Positions 16,587 through 24,744 of a stretch of 56,723 bases of DNA are shown in pieces (positions within the stretch are counted from its first letter, which is position 1; every line of letters starts with the position of its first letter). The stretch is taken from NCBI GenBank assembly GCA_910574915.1, contig CAJTCR010000032.1, positions 1 to 56,723 on the forward strand. Direction: 5' to 3'. Source of the DNA: Eubacteriaceae bacterium. Lineage in GTDB: Bacteria; Bacillota; Clostridia; Lachnospirales; Lachnospiraceae. Position numbers and translations under genes: made by a program. Under the pieces are notes generated by a model. It was given only the letters and a program-made list of their open reading frames with translations. It did not search any database and was not told where the DNA came from.

Positions 16587-19500
16587 GCAAAATAAACGCC
16601 GTCCGTATTATAAATTTGAACTATAACAACAACGCGATCCGCATCAGCGACGAGACGTTTCATATGAACGGAAAGAGCACGCTGCTGTCTATGCGCAATG
16701 GCGGCGGAAAGTCGGTGCTTGTACAGATGATGATGGCGCCGTTTGTACATAAGCGGTTTCGGGATGCGAAAGACCGCCCGTTTGAGAGCTATTTTACAAC
16801 GGCGAAGCCGACGTTTCTTCTGGTAGAGTGGGCGCTAGACCACGGCGGCGGATACGCGATGGCTGGCATGATGGTGCGCAGGCGCCAGGAGATGAGCGCC
16901 GATGCAGAAGACAAGAGCGACGATTTGGAGATCATACAGTTTATCAGCGAGTATGAAGCGGAATGCCCGTATGATATCCGCCATCTTCCGGTGGTGGAGA
17001 AGCGGAAAAAAGAGATGGTGCTCAAAAGCTTTGTATCGTGCAGGCAGTTGTTCGACAGCTATAAAAAAGACCCGTCGGTCAAATTTTTCAGCTACGATAT
17101 GAATAACAGCGCGCAGGCTAGGCAGTATTTTGACAAGCTGGCGGAATACAGGATCTACTATAAAGAGTGGGAACACATTATAAGCAAGGTCAATGAGAAG
17201 GAATCCGGGCTGTCGGATCTGTTTTTAAACAGCAGGGATGAAAAGGGGCTGGTGGAAAACTGGCTGCTTGATGTCGTGGCAAACAAGCTGAACAAAGGCA
17301 AGAACCGCATGAAGGAATTTCAGACGATCGCGGAGAAATATGTGTGCCAGTACAAGGACAACAAGTCCAAAATCAAACGCCGGGACGTTATCCGGCAGTT
17401 TTCTGAAGAGGCACAGGGCGTGAAGGAGACGGCAAAGAGCTATCAGGCGGTAGAAGAAGAGCTTGCGCTGCGCACAGAGCAGATCGGTATTTTTCTATGG
17501 CAGCTTGGCGCGGCAAAGGCAGCGGCAGACGCAAATTGTGCGCGTCTTTTGGAACGGCAGCGGCAGACGGCAGAGCAGACCGCGCATTTGAAATACCAGC
17601 AGATCTCAAAAGCGGTCTATGAAGCGATGGACGAGGAGCGGCATTGCAGGGCGGAACGCGAGATGATCCAGTTGGAACGGGAGGAAAAGGAACAGGAGTA
17701 TATGCAGGCAAAGCATATGCTGCACCTTTTCGAGCTTGCCAGGCAGCAGCTTGAGCTGGACGGGCAGGCGGCGGAATGTGCGCAGTATGAACAGCAGCTT
17801 GCGGTATTGCGGCAAAAGGAGCAGGATTTTAGCGCAGAGCGCGGCAGGCTTGGCTATACGCTGCGGCTGCATTATGAAACGGCAAAGACGCAGAAAGAAG
17901 AACAGGCGAATCAGGCACGTGAAAATCTGGAAAGCCTGCAAGCTGGCGCCGCGGCAGAGGATGAAAAGGCAGATGCGATGCGTGCGTCTGTGCTTGAGCT
18001 GAGCCAGTCGCTTGGAAGCGTACAGGCAAAAATACAGGAATACGACGCAAAAGAAGAGGCGTACAACCAGCGCTATGAGCCGGGAATGATCCGAAATATC
18101 CTTGGCGAATACGAGCCGGCAGCGCTCGACATCCGCAGACAGGAATATGAAAAAGAACTGGACGGGCTGAAAAAAGACTATCGGCAGATGGTCAGGGAAG
18201 CAGAAGCAGGAAGCTGGACGCAGAAAGAATACGAGCGCAATATTGAAGACGCCCGCCAGAAGAAAATGCAAAAGGAGCAGGAGTTTGCACATGCAAAAGA
18301 AGTGTGTGAGCAGTATGAGCGGCAGTTAGAGGAAAGACGCAGGCTGATCCGTTATTTTGCGCTGGACGCGCAGGCAGACCTTTACAGTATGGAAAAGATT
18401 TTATATGCGGCGCAACGCAGGCTGTCAGAGGCAGAATGGGCAAAGCGCAGCCTGGAAAAAGAAGAAGACCTGCTGCAAAAAGAATATAAACGTCTGACGC
18501 AGGGAAGGGTGCTCGAACTGCCCGAACCGTTTGAGAAGCTGTTAGAGCAGCTTGGCATTGCGTATGTGTACGGAATGGAATGGCTGAAAAAAAACAGCTA
18601 TACCGAAGAGGAAAACAAAGGCTTTGTGCGCGCTTATCCGTTTTTGCCGTACGCGCTGCTGCTTTCCGCGCGGGATATGGAAAAATTAAAGCAGATACAG
18701 GCAGACGGCAATCTGCCGTATACGTCCTTTCCGATTCCTCTTATGGCAAGGGAACAGTTACAGCGCCAAGAGGGAAAGATCCTACAGCCGGTGCTGGAAC
18801 GTGACGGGGTCAGTTTTTACCTGCTGTTTAACGAGCATTTATTAAATGAAGAAAAGCTAAGGCAGATCGTATCCGATATAGAACAGCGCATAGAAAAAAA
18901 GAAAGCGATGATCCAGCTTCGGCGGGAGGAATACGAGTCTTATTTTGAGAAAAAAGAACAGCTCCGCAGCCAGACGGTGACGAAGGAATTGCAGGACGAA
19001 GCGCAGCGGGCGCAGGATCGTGCCGCACAAGAGCTGGAAGCTCTGACAAAGGATATTTTAAAACAAAAAGAAGAAGCACAGCGCCTTGCAGACCAGATGC
19101 AGGACTTACAGCAGCAGATGCGCGCCTGTGTAAAAACACAAAGTGAAAAAGAACGCAGGCTGGAAGACCTGAACATACTGGCGCAGGCTTACGAGTCGTA
19201 TCAAAATGACAGGCAGAGGCAGGAAACGCTGCAACATGACCTGGCAGTGGCAAAAGAAAGGGAGCAGCTTTCGTTGTCTTTGGCAAAAAAACTGCGGGAG
19301 CGTGCCAGAAAGCAGGAGATCGAGATGGACACCCTGCTGCGCCTTGCGGAGGCGCTTGCCCAGAAGGCGTCGTGTTATGCGCAGTATGAAAAGGCGCAAA
19401 AGGAGCAGGGCAGCATCGAAGAGCTGGAAAACCGCTACCAGGCGATTACCAGCCAGATTTCGCTGCGCCAGCAGGAATTGGAGCGCCTTTTGCAAAGCGC

Positions 19501-21190
19501 CAGGGAAAAGGAGCAACGGCTGCAAAAGGAGATGGCTAGGCGCCAGAAAAAATACAAGCTGGCGGACGCGGAATGGGCAGATCTTGCATATGACGCCAAA
19601 GCAGAGGAATACCAGGAGCAGCTACTAGCCGCCCGTGAGCAGCAGTATGAGCGAAAAAAGGTACAGTGGAACGAGGCGGATAAAAATGCGGCGCTTGCAA
19701 GCCAGCGGCTGGAACAGCAGAAAAATAGGATGCTGGAAAAATGCCGCCAAAGCAAACCGCTTCCAAAAGAAGAGATCCAGCCGGTAGATTTTGAGACAGA
19801 AATTGAGAAAAAAGAATATGCGCGCAAAGAGCTGGAACAAGCGGCACAGTCGGAGCAAAAACGCGTCGGCTGGTACGAGGAGCACCTGACCGCGCTTGCG
19901 GAATATACCGGATTTTTGCCCGGCGATGAGCAAAAGCTGTGGGAATTTATCAGCCGGGGGCTTGCGTGCGATGCGGTGATGACCAATGAAGAACGGCGCA
20001 TGTGGGAAACGATCATTGGCGGGGTAGCAGAGCAGCAGGAGGAACAGGCGGAAAATAACAACCAGATGCTGGAAGAACGGCTGTTTGCTGTTTCTACGGA
20101 AAAATGCCGGATACAGATGATCGCAGCGTTGCAGGCAGCGCTAGAACGCCTGTCCGGGGAAGAGCTTCGGCGCAAAAAAGGGATGCTGATCAGGGATTAC
20201 AACCAGTGCATGGAAAACAGGCGAAAGCAGAAGGAGCATCTGACAAGGCTGTTAAACGAGATGGTGCGCAAGGAGGCGTTTGCAGAAGATTTTTACCGCA
20301 AACCAATCGAAGCGATGCTGTCGTTAACCGACCAGGCAGGGCAAGTGCTGCGGCAGCTATTTACGACGCTGCAATCGTATCATAACCTGATGGAGAAGCT
20401 TGCCGTGGATATTTCCGTCGTGGAAGAAGAAAAGCTGCGGATTGTAGAACTGCTGGGGGCGTATGTGCAGGAGATCCACCAAAACCTGGGGCGCATTGAC
20501 CGCAATTCTTCGATACAGATACGGGATAAAACGATAAAAATGCTAAAGATCACTCTGCCTGACTGGGAAGAAAACGAAAATCTGTACCAGGCAAGGCTGC
20601 GGGATTTTATGGATGAAATCACGGGAAAGTGCATAGAATTGTTAGAACAAAACTGCAACATACAGGAATATTTGGGCAAATGCCTGACTGCAAAAAACCT
20701 GTACGATGTTGTCGCAGGCATTGAAAACGTACAGATCCGCCTGTACAAAATCGAAGCGCAGCGGGAGTATCCGATTACCTGGTCGCAGGTGGCGCGCAAT
20801 TCGGGCGGGGAAGGATTTTTGTCCGCGTTTATTATACTGTCCAGCCTGCTGTATTATATGCGCAGGGATGATTCGGATTTGTTTGCAGACCACAACGAAG
20901 GCAAGGTGCTCGTGATGGACAATCCGTTTGCCCAGACAAACGCCGCGCATCTGCTGAAACCGCTGATGGATATGGCAAAAAAGACCAATACCCAGTTGAT
21001 CTGCCTGTCAGGGCTTGGCGGTGATTCGATTTACAACCGGTTTGACAATATTTACGTATTAAACCTGATTGCGGCAAGTATGCAAAAAGGAACGCAGTAT
21101 TTAAAAGCGGAGCATCTGCGTGGGGAAGAGCCGGAGACGGTGCTTGTCTCCCAGATCGAGGTGACCGGTCAGCAGGAGCTGATTTTTTAG
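16583..21190 (+). CDS. jetC: Wadjet defence protein JetC-like (SMC/MukB-type ATPase)
   Basis: A protein of 1535 residues with SMC layout. The N-terminal head has the Walker A loop SMRNGGGKSVLVQMM (about residues 36-50). Two very long coiled coils rich in Glu, Gln and Arg span roughly residues 290-590 and 730-1180, separated by a hinge-like globular region near 600-720. The C-terminal head has an SGGEG signature (near residue 1407) and a Walker B-like KVLVMDNPFAQTNAAHL (near 1440), where Asp is followed by Asn rather than the usual Glu. JetC is the DNA-extruding motor of Wadjet. The gene overlaps jetB by four bases and is followed by proB after 13 bases, which may share the transcript. Confidence 0.9.
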   Translation: MSKINAVRIINLNYNNNAIRISDETFHMNGKSTLLSMRNGGGKSVLVQMMMAPFVHKRFRDAKDRPFESYFTTAKPTFLLVEWALDHGGGYAMAGMMVRRRQEMSADAEDKSDDLEIIQFISEYEAECPYDIRHLPVVEKRKKEMVLKSFVSCRQLFDSYKKDPSVKFFSYDMNNSAQARQYFDKLAEYRIYYKEWEHIISKVNEKESGLSDLFLNSRDEKGLVENWLLDVVANKLNKGKNRMKEFQTIAEKYVCQYKDNKSKIKRRDVIRQFSEEAQGVKETAKSYQAVEEELALRTEQIGIFLWQLGAAKAAADANCARLLERQRQTAEQTAHLKYQQISKAVYEAMDEERHCRAEREMIQLEREEKEQEYMQAKHMLHLFELARQQLELDGQAAECAQYEQQLAVLRQKEQDFSAERGRLGYTLRLHYETAKTQKEEQANQARENLESLQAGAAAEDEKADAMRASVLELSQSLGSVQAKIQEYDAKEEAYNQRYEPGMIRNILGEYEPAALDIRRQEYEKELDGLKKDYRQMVREAEAGSWTQKEYERNIEDARQKKMQKEQEFAHAKEVCEQYERQLEERRRLIRYFALDAQADLYSMEKILYAAQRRLSEAEWAKRSLEKEEDLLQKEYKRLTQGRVLELPEPFEKLLEQLGIAYVYGMEWLKKNSYTEEENKGFVRAYPFLPYALLLSARDMEKLKQIQADGNLPYTSFPIPLMAREQLQRQEGKILQPVLERDGVSFYLLFNEHLLNEEKLRQIVSDIEQRIEKKKAMIQLRREEYESYFEKKEQLRSQTVTKELQDEAQRAQDRAAQELEALTKDILKQKEEAQRLADQMQDLQQQMRACVKTQSEKERRLEDLNILAQAYESYQNDRQRQETLQHDLAVAKEREQLSLSLAKKLRERARKQEIEMDTLLRLAEALAQKASCYAQYEKAQKEQGSIEELENRYQAITSQISLRQQELERLLQSAREKEQRLQKEMARRQKKYKLADAEWADLAYDAKAEEYQEQLLAAREQQYERKKVQWNEADKNAALASQRLEQQKNRMLEKCRQSKPLPKEEIQPVDFETEIEKKEYARKELEQAAQSEQKRVGWYEEHLTALAEYTGFLPGDEQKLWEFISRGLACDAVMTNEERRMWETIIGGVAEQQEEQAENNNQMLEERLFAVSTEKCRIQMIAALQAALERLSGEELRRKKGMLIRDYNQCMENRRKQKEHLTRLLNEMVRKEAFAEDFYRKPIEAMLSLTDQAGQVLRQLFTTLQSYHNLMEKLAVDISVVEEEKLRIVELLGAYVQEIHQNLGRIDRNSSIQIRDKTIKMLKITLPDWEENENLYQARLRDFMDEITGKCIELLEQNCNIQEYLGKCLTAKNLYDVVAGIENVQIRLYKIEAQREYPITWSQVARNSGGEGFLSAFIILSSLLYYMRRDDSDLFADHNEGKVLVMDNPFAQTNAAHLLKPLMDMAKKTNTQLICLSGLGGDSIYNRFDNIYVLNLIAASMQKGTQYLKAEHLRGEEPETVLVSQIEVTGQQELIF

Positions 21191-21203
21191 GAAGAGAGGA
21201 ACT

Positions 21204-21977
21204 ATGCGTATTGTAGTAAAGGTAGGGACTTCTACACTGGCGTATCCGACGGGGTGCCTGGATATCCGCCATGTAGAGATTCTTGTAAAGACACTGAGTG
21301 ATTTGAAAAATGCGGGAAATGAAATTGTGCTCGTATCTTCCGGTGCGATCGGCATGGGAGTCGGCAGGCTTTCGCTCAAGGAACGGCCAAAGGATATGCC
21401 GACCAAGCAGGCTGCGGCTTCGGTCGGGCAGTGCGAGCTGATGTATACGTACGACAGGCTGTTTGGGGAATATAACCATATCGTAGGACAGATCCTTTTG
21501 ACCGGAGAGGATTTTGCCTATACAGACCGCAAAAGGAATTTTGAAAATACGATTCTGCGTCTGCTTGCGCTGGGGGTCATTCCGGTCGTCAATGAAAACG
21601 ATACGATCGCTACGGAAGAGATTTCCGTCGGGGAAAACGATACGCTGGCGGCGATGGTAGCGTGCAGCGTGGACGCAGACCTGCTTGTTTTGCTGAGCGA
21701 TATCGACGGGTTATATACAAAAGACCCGCACAAATGTGAGGATGCAAGGCTGATCCCGTTAGTGGAGCAGATTACCCCTGCGCTTGTGGAGCTGGCGGAA
21801 GGCAAAGGCAGCAGCCTTGGCACAGGCGGTATGGCAACAAAGCTCCATGCGGCCAAGATCGTCATGGAGCATGGCGTGGATATGGTGATTGCAAACGGCG
21901 CAAGGCCGCGCAAGCTTTATAATATTGTGGAAGGGGAAGCTGTGGGAACACGGTTTGTCGGGAAGGAGAAGCTATGA
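21204..21977 (+). CDS. proB: Glutamate 5-kinase
   Basis: A protein of 257 residues, the short form that lacks the C-terminal PUA domain of the E. coli enzyme. The amino acid kinase fold is clear: VVKVGTSTLAYPTG at the start, EIVLVSSGAIGMGVGRL, VVNENDTIATEE, VLLSDIDGLYTKDP and GSSLGTGGMATKLHAA. It phosphorylates glutamate in the first step of proline synthesis in the cytoplasm. Its stop overlaps the start of proA (ATGA). It follows jetC with no terminator between. Confidence 0.95.
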   Translation: MRIVVKVGTSTLAYPTGCLDIRHVEILVKTLSDLKNAGNEIVLVSSGAIGMGVGRLSLKERPKDMPTKQAAASVGQCELMYTYDRLFGEYNHIVGQILLTGEDFAYTDRKRNFENTILRLLALGVIPVVNENDTIATEEISVGENDTLAAMVACSVDADLLVLLSDIDGLYTKDPHKCEDARLIPLVEQITPALVELAEGKGSSLGTGGMATKLHAAKIVMEHGVDMVIANGARPRKLYNIVEGEAVGTRFVGKEKL

Positions 21978-23236
21978 CGACGCAGGAGATCTTGATACAG
22001 GCAAAAGAGACAAAAACGGCGCTGCTGCTGGCGGATACCGCACGCAAAAACGCGGCGCTTTTGAAAATGGCGGATGCGCTTGCAGTGCCGGAACATATGG
22101 CGGAGATACTAAAAGCGAACAAATGTGATATGGAAGCGGCAAAGGGGACGATGCCGGACGTCATGACAGACCGCCTGCTGCTGGATAAAGAGCGGATCGA
22201 AGCGATGGCGGAAGGCGTGCGCGCAGTAGCAAAGCTGGAAGACCCGGTCGGGAAGGTATGGTCAGAAATCGTACGTCCAAACGGGATACGCATTCAAAAA
22301 AGGGCGGTTCCGATGGGCGTGGTTGCGATTATTTATGAGAGCCGCCCAAATGTAACGAGCGATGCGGCAGCGCTTGCGTTAAAAAGCGGCAACGTCTGTG
22401 TGCTGCGCGGCGGCAAGGAAGCATGGCGCACCTGCCATGCCATTGTAAAAGCCATGCAGGCAGGCTTGATCGAAGCGGGGATGCCGCGCACCGCGATCAA
22501 TCTGATCGAAGATACGACGCGCGTAAGCGCAAATGAGCTGATGACAGCCGAAGGATTTGTAGACCTGTTAATCCCGCGCGGCGGCAAAGGGCTGATCCGT
22601 TCGTGCGTGGAGCAGGCGACGGTGCCGTGCATTCAGACTGGAACCGGCATCTGCCACGTCTACGTCGATCAGGCGGCGGATCCTGCGATGGCGGTGCGCA
22701 TTGTGGAAAACGCGAAAACAAGCCGTCCAAGCGTCTGCAACGCACAGGAAGTATGCCTTGTGCACAGAAAAATTGCTGCGCAGTTTTTGCCGATGATGAA
22801 ACAGGCGCTTTGTACAAAACGCGAAGAAAACGGCGCTACTCCAATCGAGCTGCGCCTGGATGAGGATGCCGCAGCGGTGATCGACGGCACACCGGCAGGG
22901 GAAGCGGATTTTGACACAGAGTTTTTAGACTATATCCTCGCAGTAAAAATCGTAGACAGCACAGAAGAAGCCATTGAGCATATCAACCTGCACTCCACCG
23001 GGCACAGCGAAGCGATTGTGACATCAGATAAAAAAGCGGCGGAGCAGTTTACGGCAGCCGTAGACAGCGCGGCAGTCTATGTGAATGTATCGACGCGCTT
23101 TACCGACGGCGGGGAGTTCGGGCTGGGCTGCGAGATGGGCATTTCGACGCAAAAGCTCCATGCCAGAGGGCCGATGGGGCTGGCGGAGCTGTGTACCTAT
23201 AAATATGTGATCTGCGGAGACGGGCAGGTGCGGTAA
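21974..23236 (+). CDS. proA: Gamma-glutamyl phosphate reductase
   Basis: A protein of 420 residues of the aldehyde dehydrogenase superfamily, normal length for ProA. Recognisable parts are VIYESRPNVTSDAAALALKSG, DLLIPRGGKGLI, the catalytic-cysteine region SVCNAQEVCLVH, and the C-terminal NVSTRFTDGGEFGLGCEMGIS. It reduces gamma-glutamyl phosphate to glutamate semialdehyde with NADPH. It is translationally coupled to proB. Confidence 0.96.
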   Translation: MTTQEILIQAKETKTALLLADTARKNAALLKMADALAVPEHMAEILKANKCDMEAAKGTMPDVMTDRLLLDKERIEAMAEGVRAVAKLEDPVGKVWSEIVRPNGIRIQKRAVPMGVVAIIYESRPNVTSDAAALALKSGNVCVLRGGKEAWRTCHAIVKAMQAGLIEAGMPRTAINLIEDTTRVSANELMTAEGFVDLLIPRGGKGLIRSCVEQATVPCIQTGTGICHVYVDQAADPAMAVRIVENAKTSRPSVCNAQEVCLVHRKIAAQFLPMMKQALCTKREENGATPIELRLDEDAAAVIDGTPAGEADFDTEFLDYILAVKIVDSTEEAIEHINLHSTGHSEAIVTSDKKAAEQFTAAVDSAAVYVNVSTRFTDGGEFGLGCEMGISTQKLHARGPMGLAELCTYKYVICGDGQVR

Positions 23237-23270
23237 AGCGCAAAGGAAAAAAACAAAAGGAGTACCACAA

Positions 23271-23948
23271 ATGGGACAGATCATCATTTTGGAAGAAACA
23301 ACAAAGCACCCGATTACCCTGATGGGCAGCCGCGCCGGCATCTGCTGGGGGTCGGATGTCTCGGATCGGGAAAAAAACTATAAGCGGGGGCTTGAATGCC
23401 TTGTCTCAGGACACGGCAGGGTTATGGAATATGTCAACGTGGAAATGGTGCTGGACGGTTATTCTGCGCGCGTAATCCGGGAATGGTATACGCATATCAG
23501 CGGCTCGCCGACGCGTTTGCAGGCAAGCACCCGGTATGTGGATTACCAGCAGTTTGCGTACGTGATCCCGCCTGCGATCGCTCATAACGAGGAGGCACGC
23601 AGCCGGTACGAACAGACGATGCAGACGATCAGTAAGACATGTAGATATCTCGAAGAAAGCTGCGGCATTAAGCGGGAGGACGCCGCGCTGCTGCTGCCGC
23701 TTGGCATGGCGACCAAGATCGTGGACAGGCGCAACCTGCGCAGCCTGGTTGATATGAGCCGCCAGCGGATGTGCAGCCGCGCCTACCATGAATACCGCGA
23801 GATGTTCGGGGATATCTGCGGGAAGCTGGCGGAATGGTCAGAGGAATGGGCGTATTTAGTGGAGCACTTTTTTATGCCGAAATGCGAGGCGCTTGGATAC
23901 TGCCCGGAAAAAAGGTCGTGCGGGCGGATGCCGCAAAAGGTACGTTAA
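23271..23948 (+). CDS. thyX: Flavin-dependent thymidylate synthase
   Basis: A protein of 225 residues of the ThyX family, which methylates dUMP using methylene-tetrahydrofolate and FAD. SGHGRVMEYVNVEM and the signature region SPTRLQASTRYVDY (the clostridial form of RHRxxSxNxxSxRY) are diagnostic, and LPLGMATKIVDRRNLRSL matches the C-terminal substrate-binding helix with the conserved Arg. It has its own AAAGGAG ribosome site, 34 bases after proA. Confidence 0.92.
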   Translation: MGQIIILEETTKHPITLMGSRAGICWGSDVSDREKNYKRGLECLVSGHGRVMEYVNVEMVLDGYSARVIREWYTHISGSPTRLQASTRYVDYQQFAYVIPPAIAHNEEARSRYEQTMQTISKTCRYLEESCGIKREDAALLLPLGMATKIVDRRNLRSLVDMSRQRMCSRAYHEYREMFGDICGKLAEWSEEWAYLVEHFFMPKCEALGYCPEKRSCGRMPQKVR

Positions 23949-23982
23949 TTTTAACGATCGCATTCGTGCATCTTGTCTTTTT

Positions 23983-24000
23983 TACCCACAATGATAGAAT
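23983..24000 (+). promoter_or_regulatory. Probable promoter before the 24049 gene
   Basis: TTGTCT at about 23973 is followed after 16 bases by TAGAAT near 23995-24000, some 50 bases before the ATG with its GGGAGG ribosome site. A reasonable but not perfect vegetative promoter. Confidence 0.4.
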
Positions 24001-24048
24001 GAAGACAATCAGCATTACAAGAGTCGGCAGATAAAGGGAGGGCTGCGA

Positions 24049-24744
24049 ATGCGGACATTTTTAAAGGCAAAGGTACCGGCTGTCCCGGATTATGAGGATA
24101 CGCAGGTTAAATTATGCGCTGCGGATGCAGAGCTTACGATGCGGCTGTCGATATCCTATCGTACAGATTTTGCAGCGAATAAAATAGAAATCTGCGGAAG
24201 CGAGGCTGTGCCGGGGCTGACAGCAAGTGTATCGCTGCATCTTGCGCAAAAAGAAATCCGCGCAATCAGCTATGACCAGAAAGAGAAGATGCTATCCTGC
24301 CAGCCGCAGGATGTGTTCATGCGGGATATGCTGGAGGCGGTGTGCCAGGGAGTTCGCGGCGCGGCGCTTGATGCAGGGATTAGCGTTGAGCGGAAAGTGG
24401 CGCTGGGCGCTTACAAGGACAAGTATTTTGTACTGCAAAATGGGCATATCAGCCATATTTTTGACCCGGAATATGAGGACTTTGATTCCTGCGATACAGT
24501 ACCGGTAAATTCGCGCTATTACGGTGTCAGTACACTGGTTGCGGGGACTAGAATCGCAAATGTAATTGAATCTTCTGGAGACAGGTATCCCAGATTGTCC
24601 TTAGGAGGAAACACGCTGTATGCCGGAAGGTGCTGGATCAAATTCTGGTCTTTTTGCACGACAGGAGGCGTGGACGACACGCAAAAGCCGACCTGCTGTT
24701 ATTACCAGGCAGGCACCGCCCATGCGCATGGAGGATGGCGCTAA
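24049..24744 (+). CDS. Unrecognised protein, C-terminus possibly frameshifted
   Basis: A protein of 231 residues with a strong ribosome site (AAAGGGAGGG). I do not recognise a family. It has no signal peptide or membrane segment. The first 180 residues read as a normal protein, with YKDKYFVLQNGHISHIFDPE as a distinctive stretch. The last 45 residues, rich in Cys, Trp and Gly, overlap the next gene by 125 bases and look like out-of-frame reading. In the next reading frame a TAG at about 24602-24604 lies just in front of the next gene's AGGAGG, so the original gene probably ended there and a one-base indel extended it. Confidence 0.5.
   Translation: MRTFLKAKVPAVPDYEDTQVKLCAADAELTMRLSISYRTDFAANKIEICGSEAVPGLTASVSLHLAQKEIRAISYDQKEKMLSCQPQDVFMRDMLEAVCQGVRGAALDAGISVERKVALGAYKDKYFVLQNGHISHIFDPEYEDFDSCDTVPVNSRYYGVSTLVAGTRIANVIESSGDRYPRLSLGGNTLYAGRCWIKFWSFCTTGGVDDTQKPTCCYYQAGTAHAHGGWR

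Noticed and set aside
19435..20175. 246-residue Ser/Cys-rich minus-strand frame inside jetC
   Set aside because: A shadow of the coiled-coil coding sequence.
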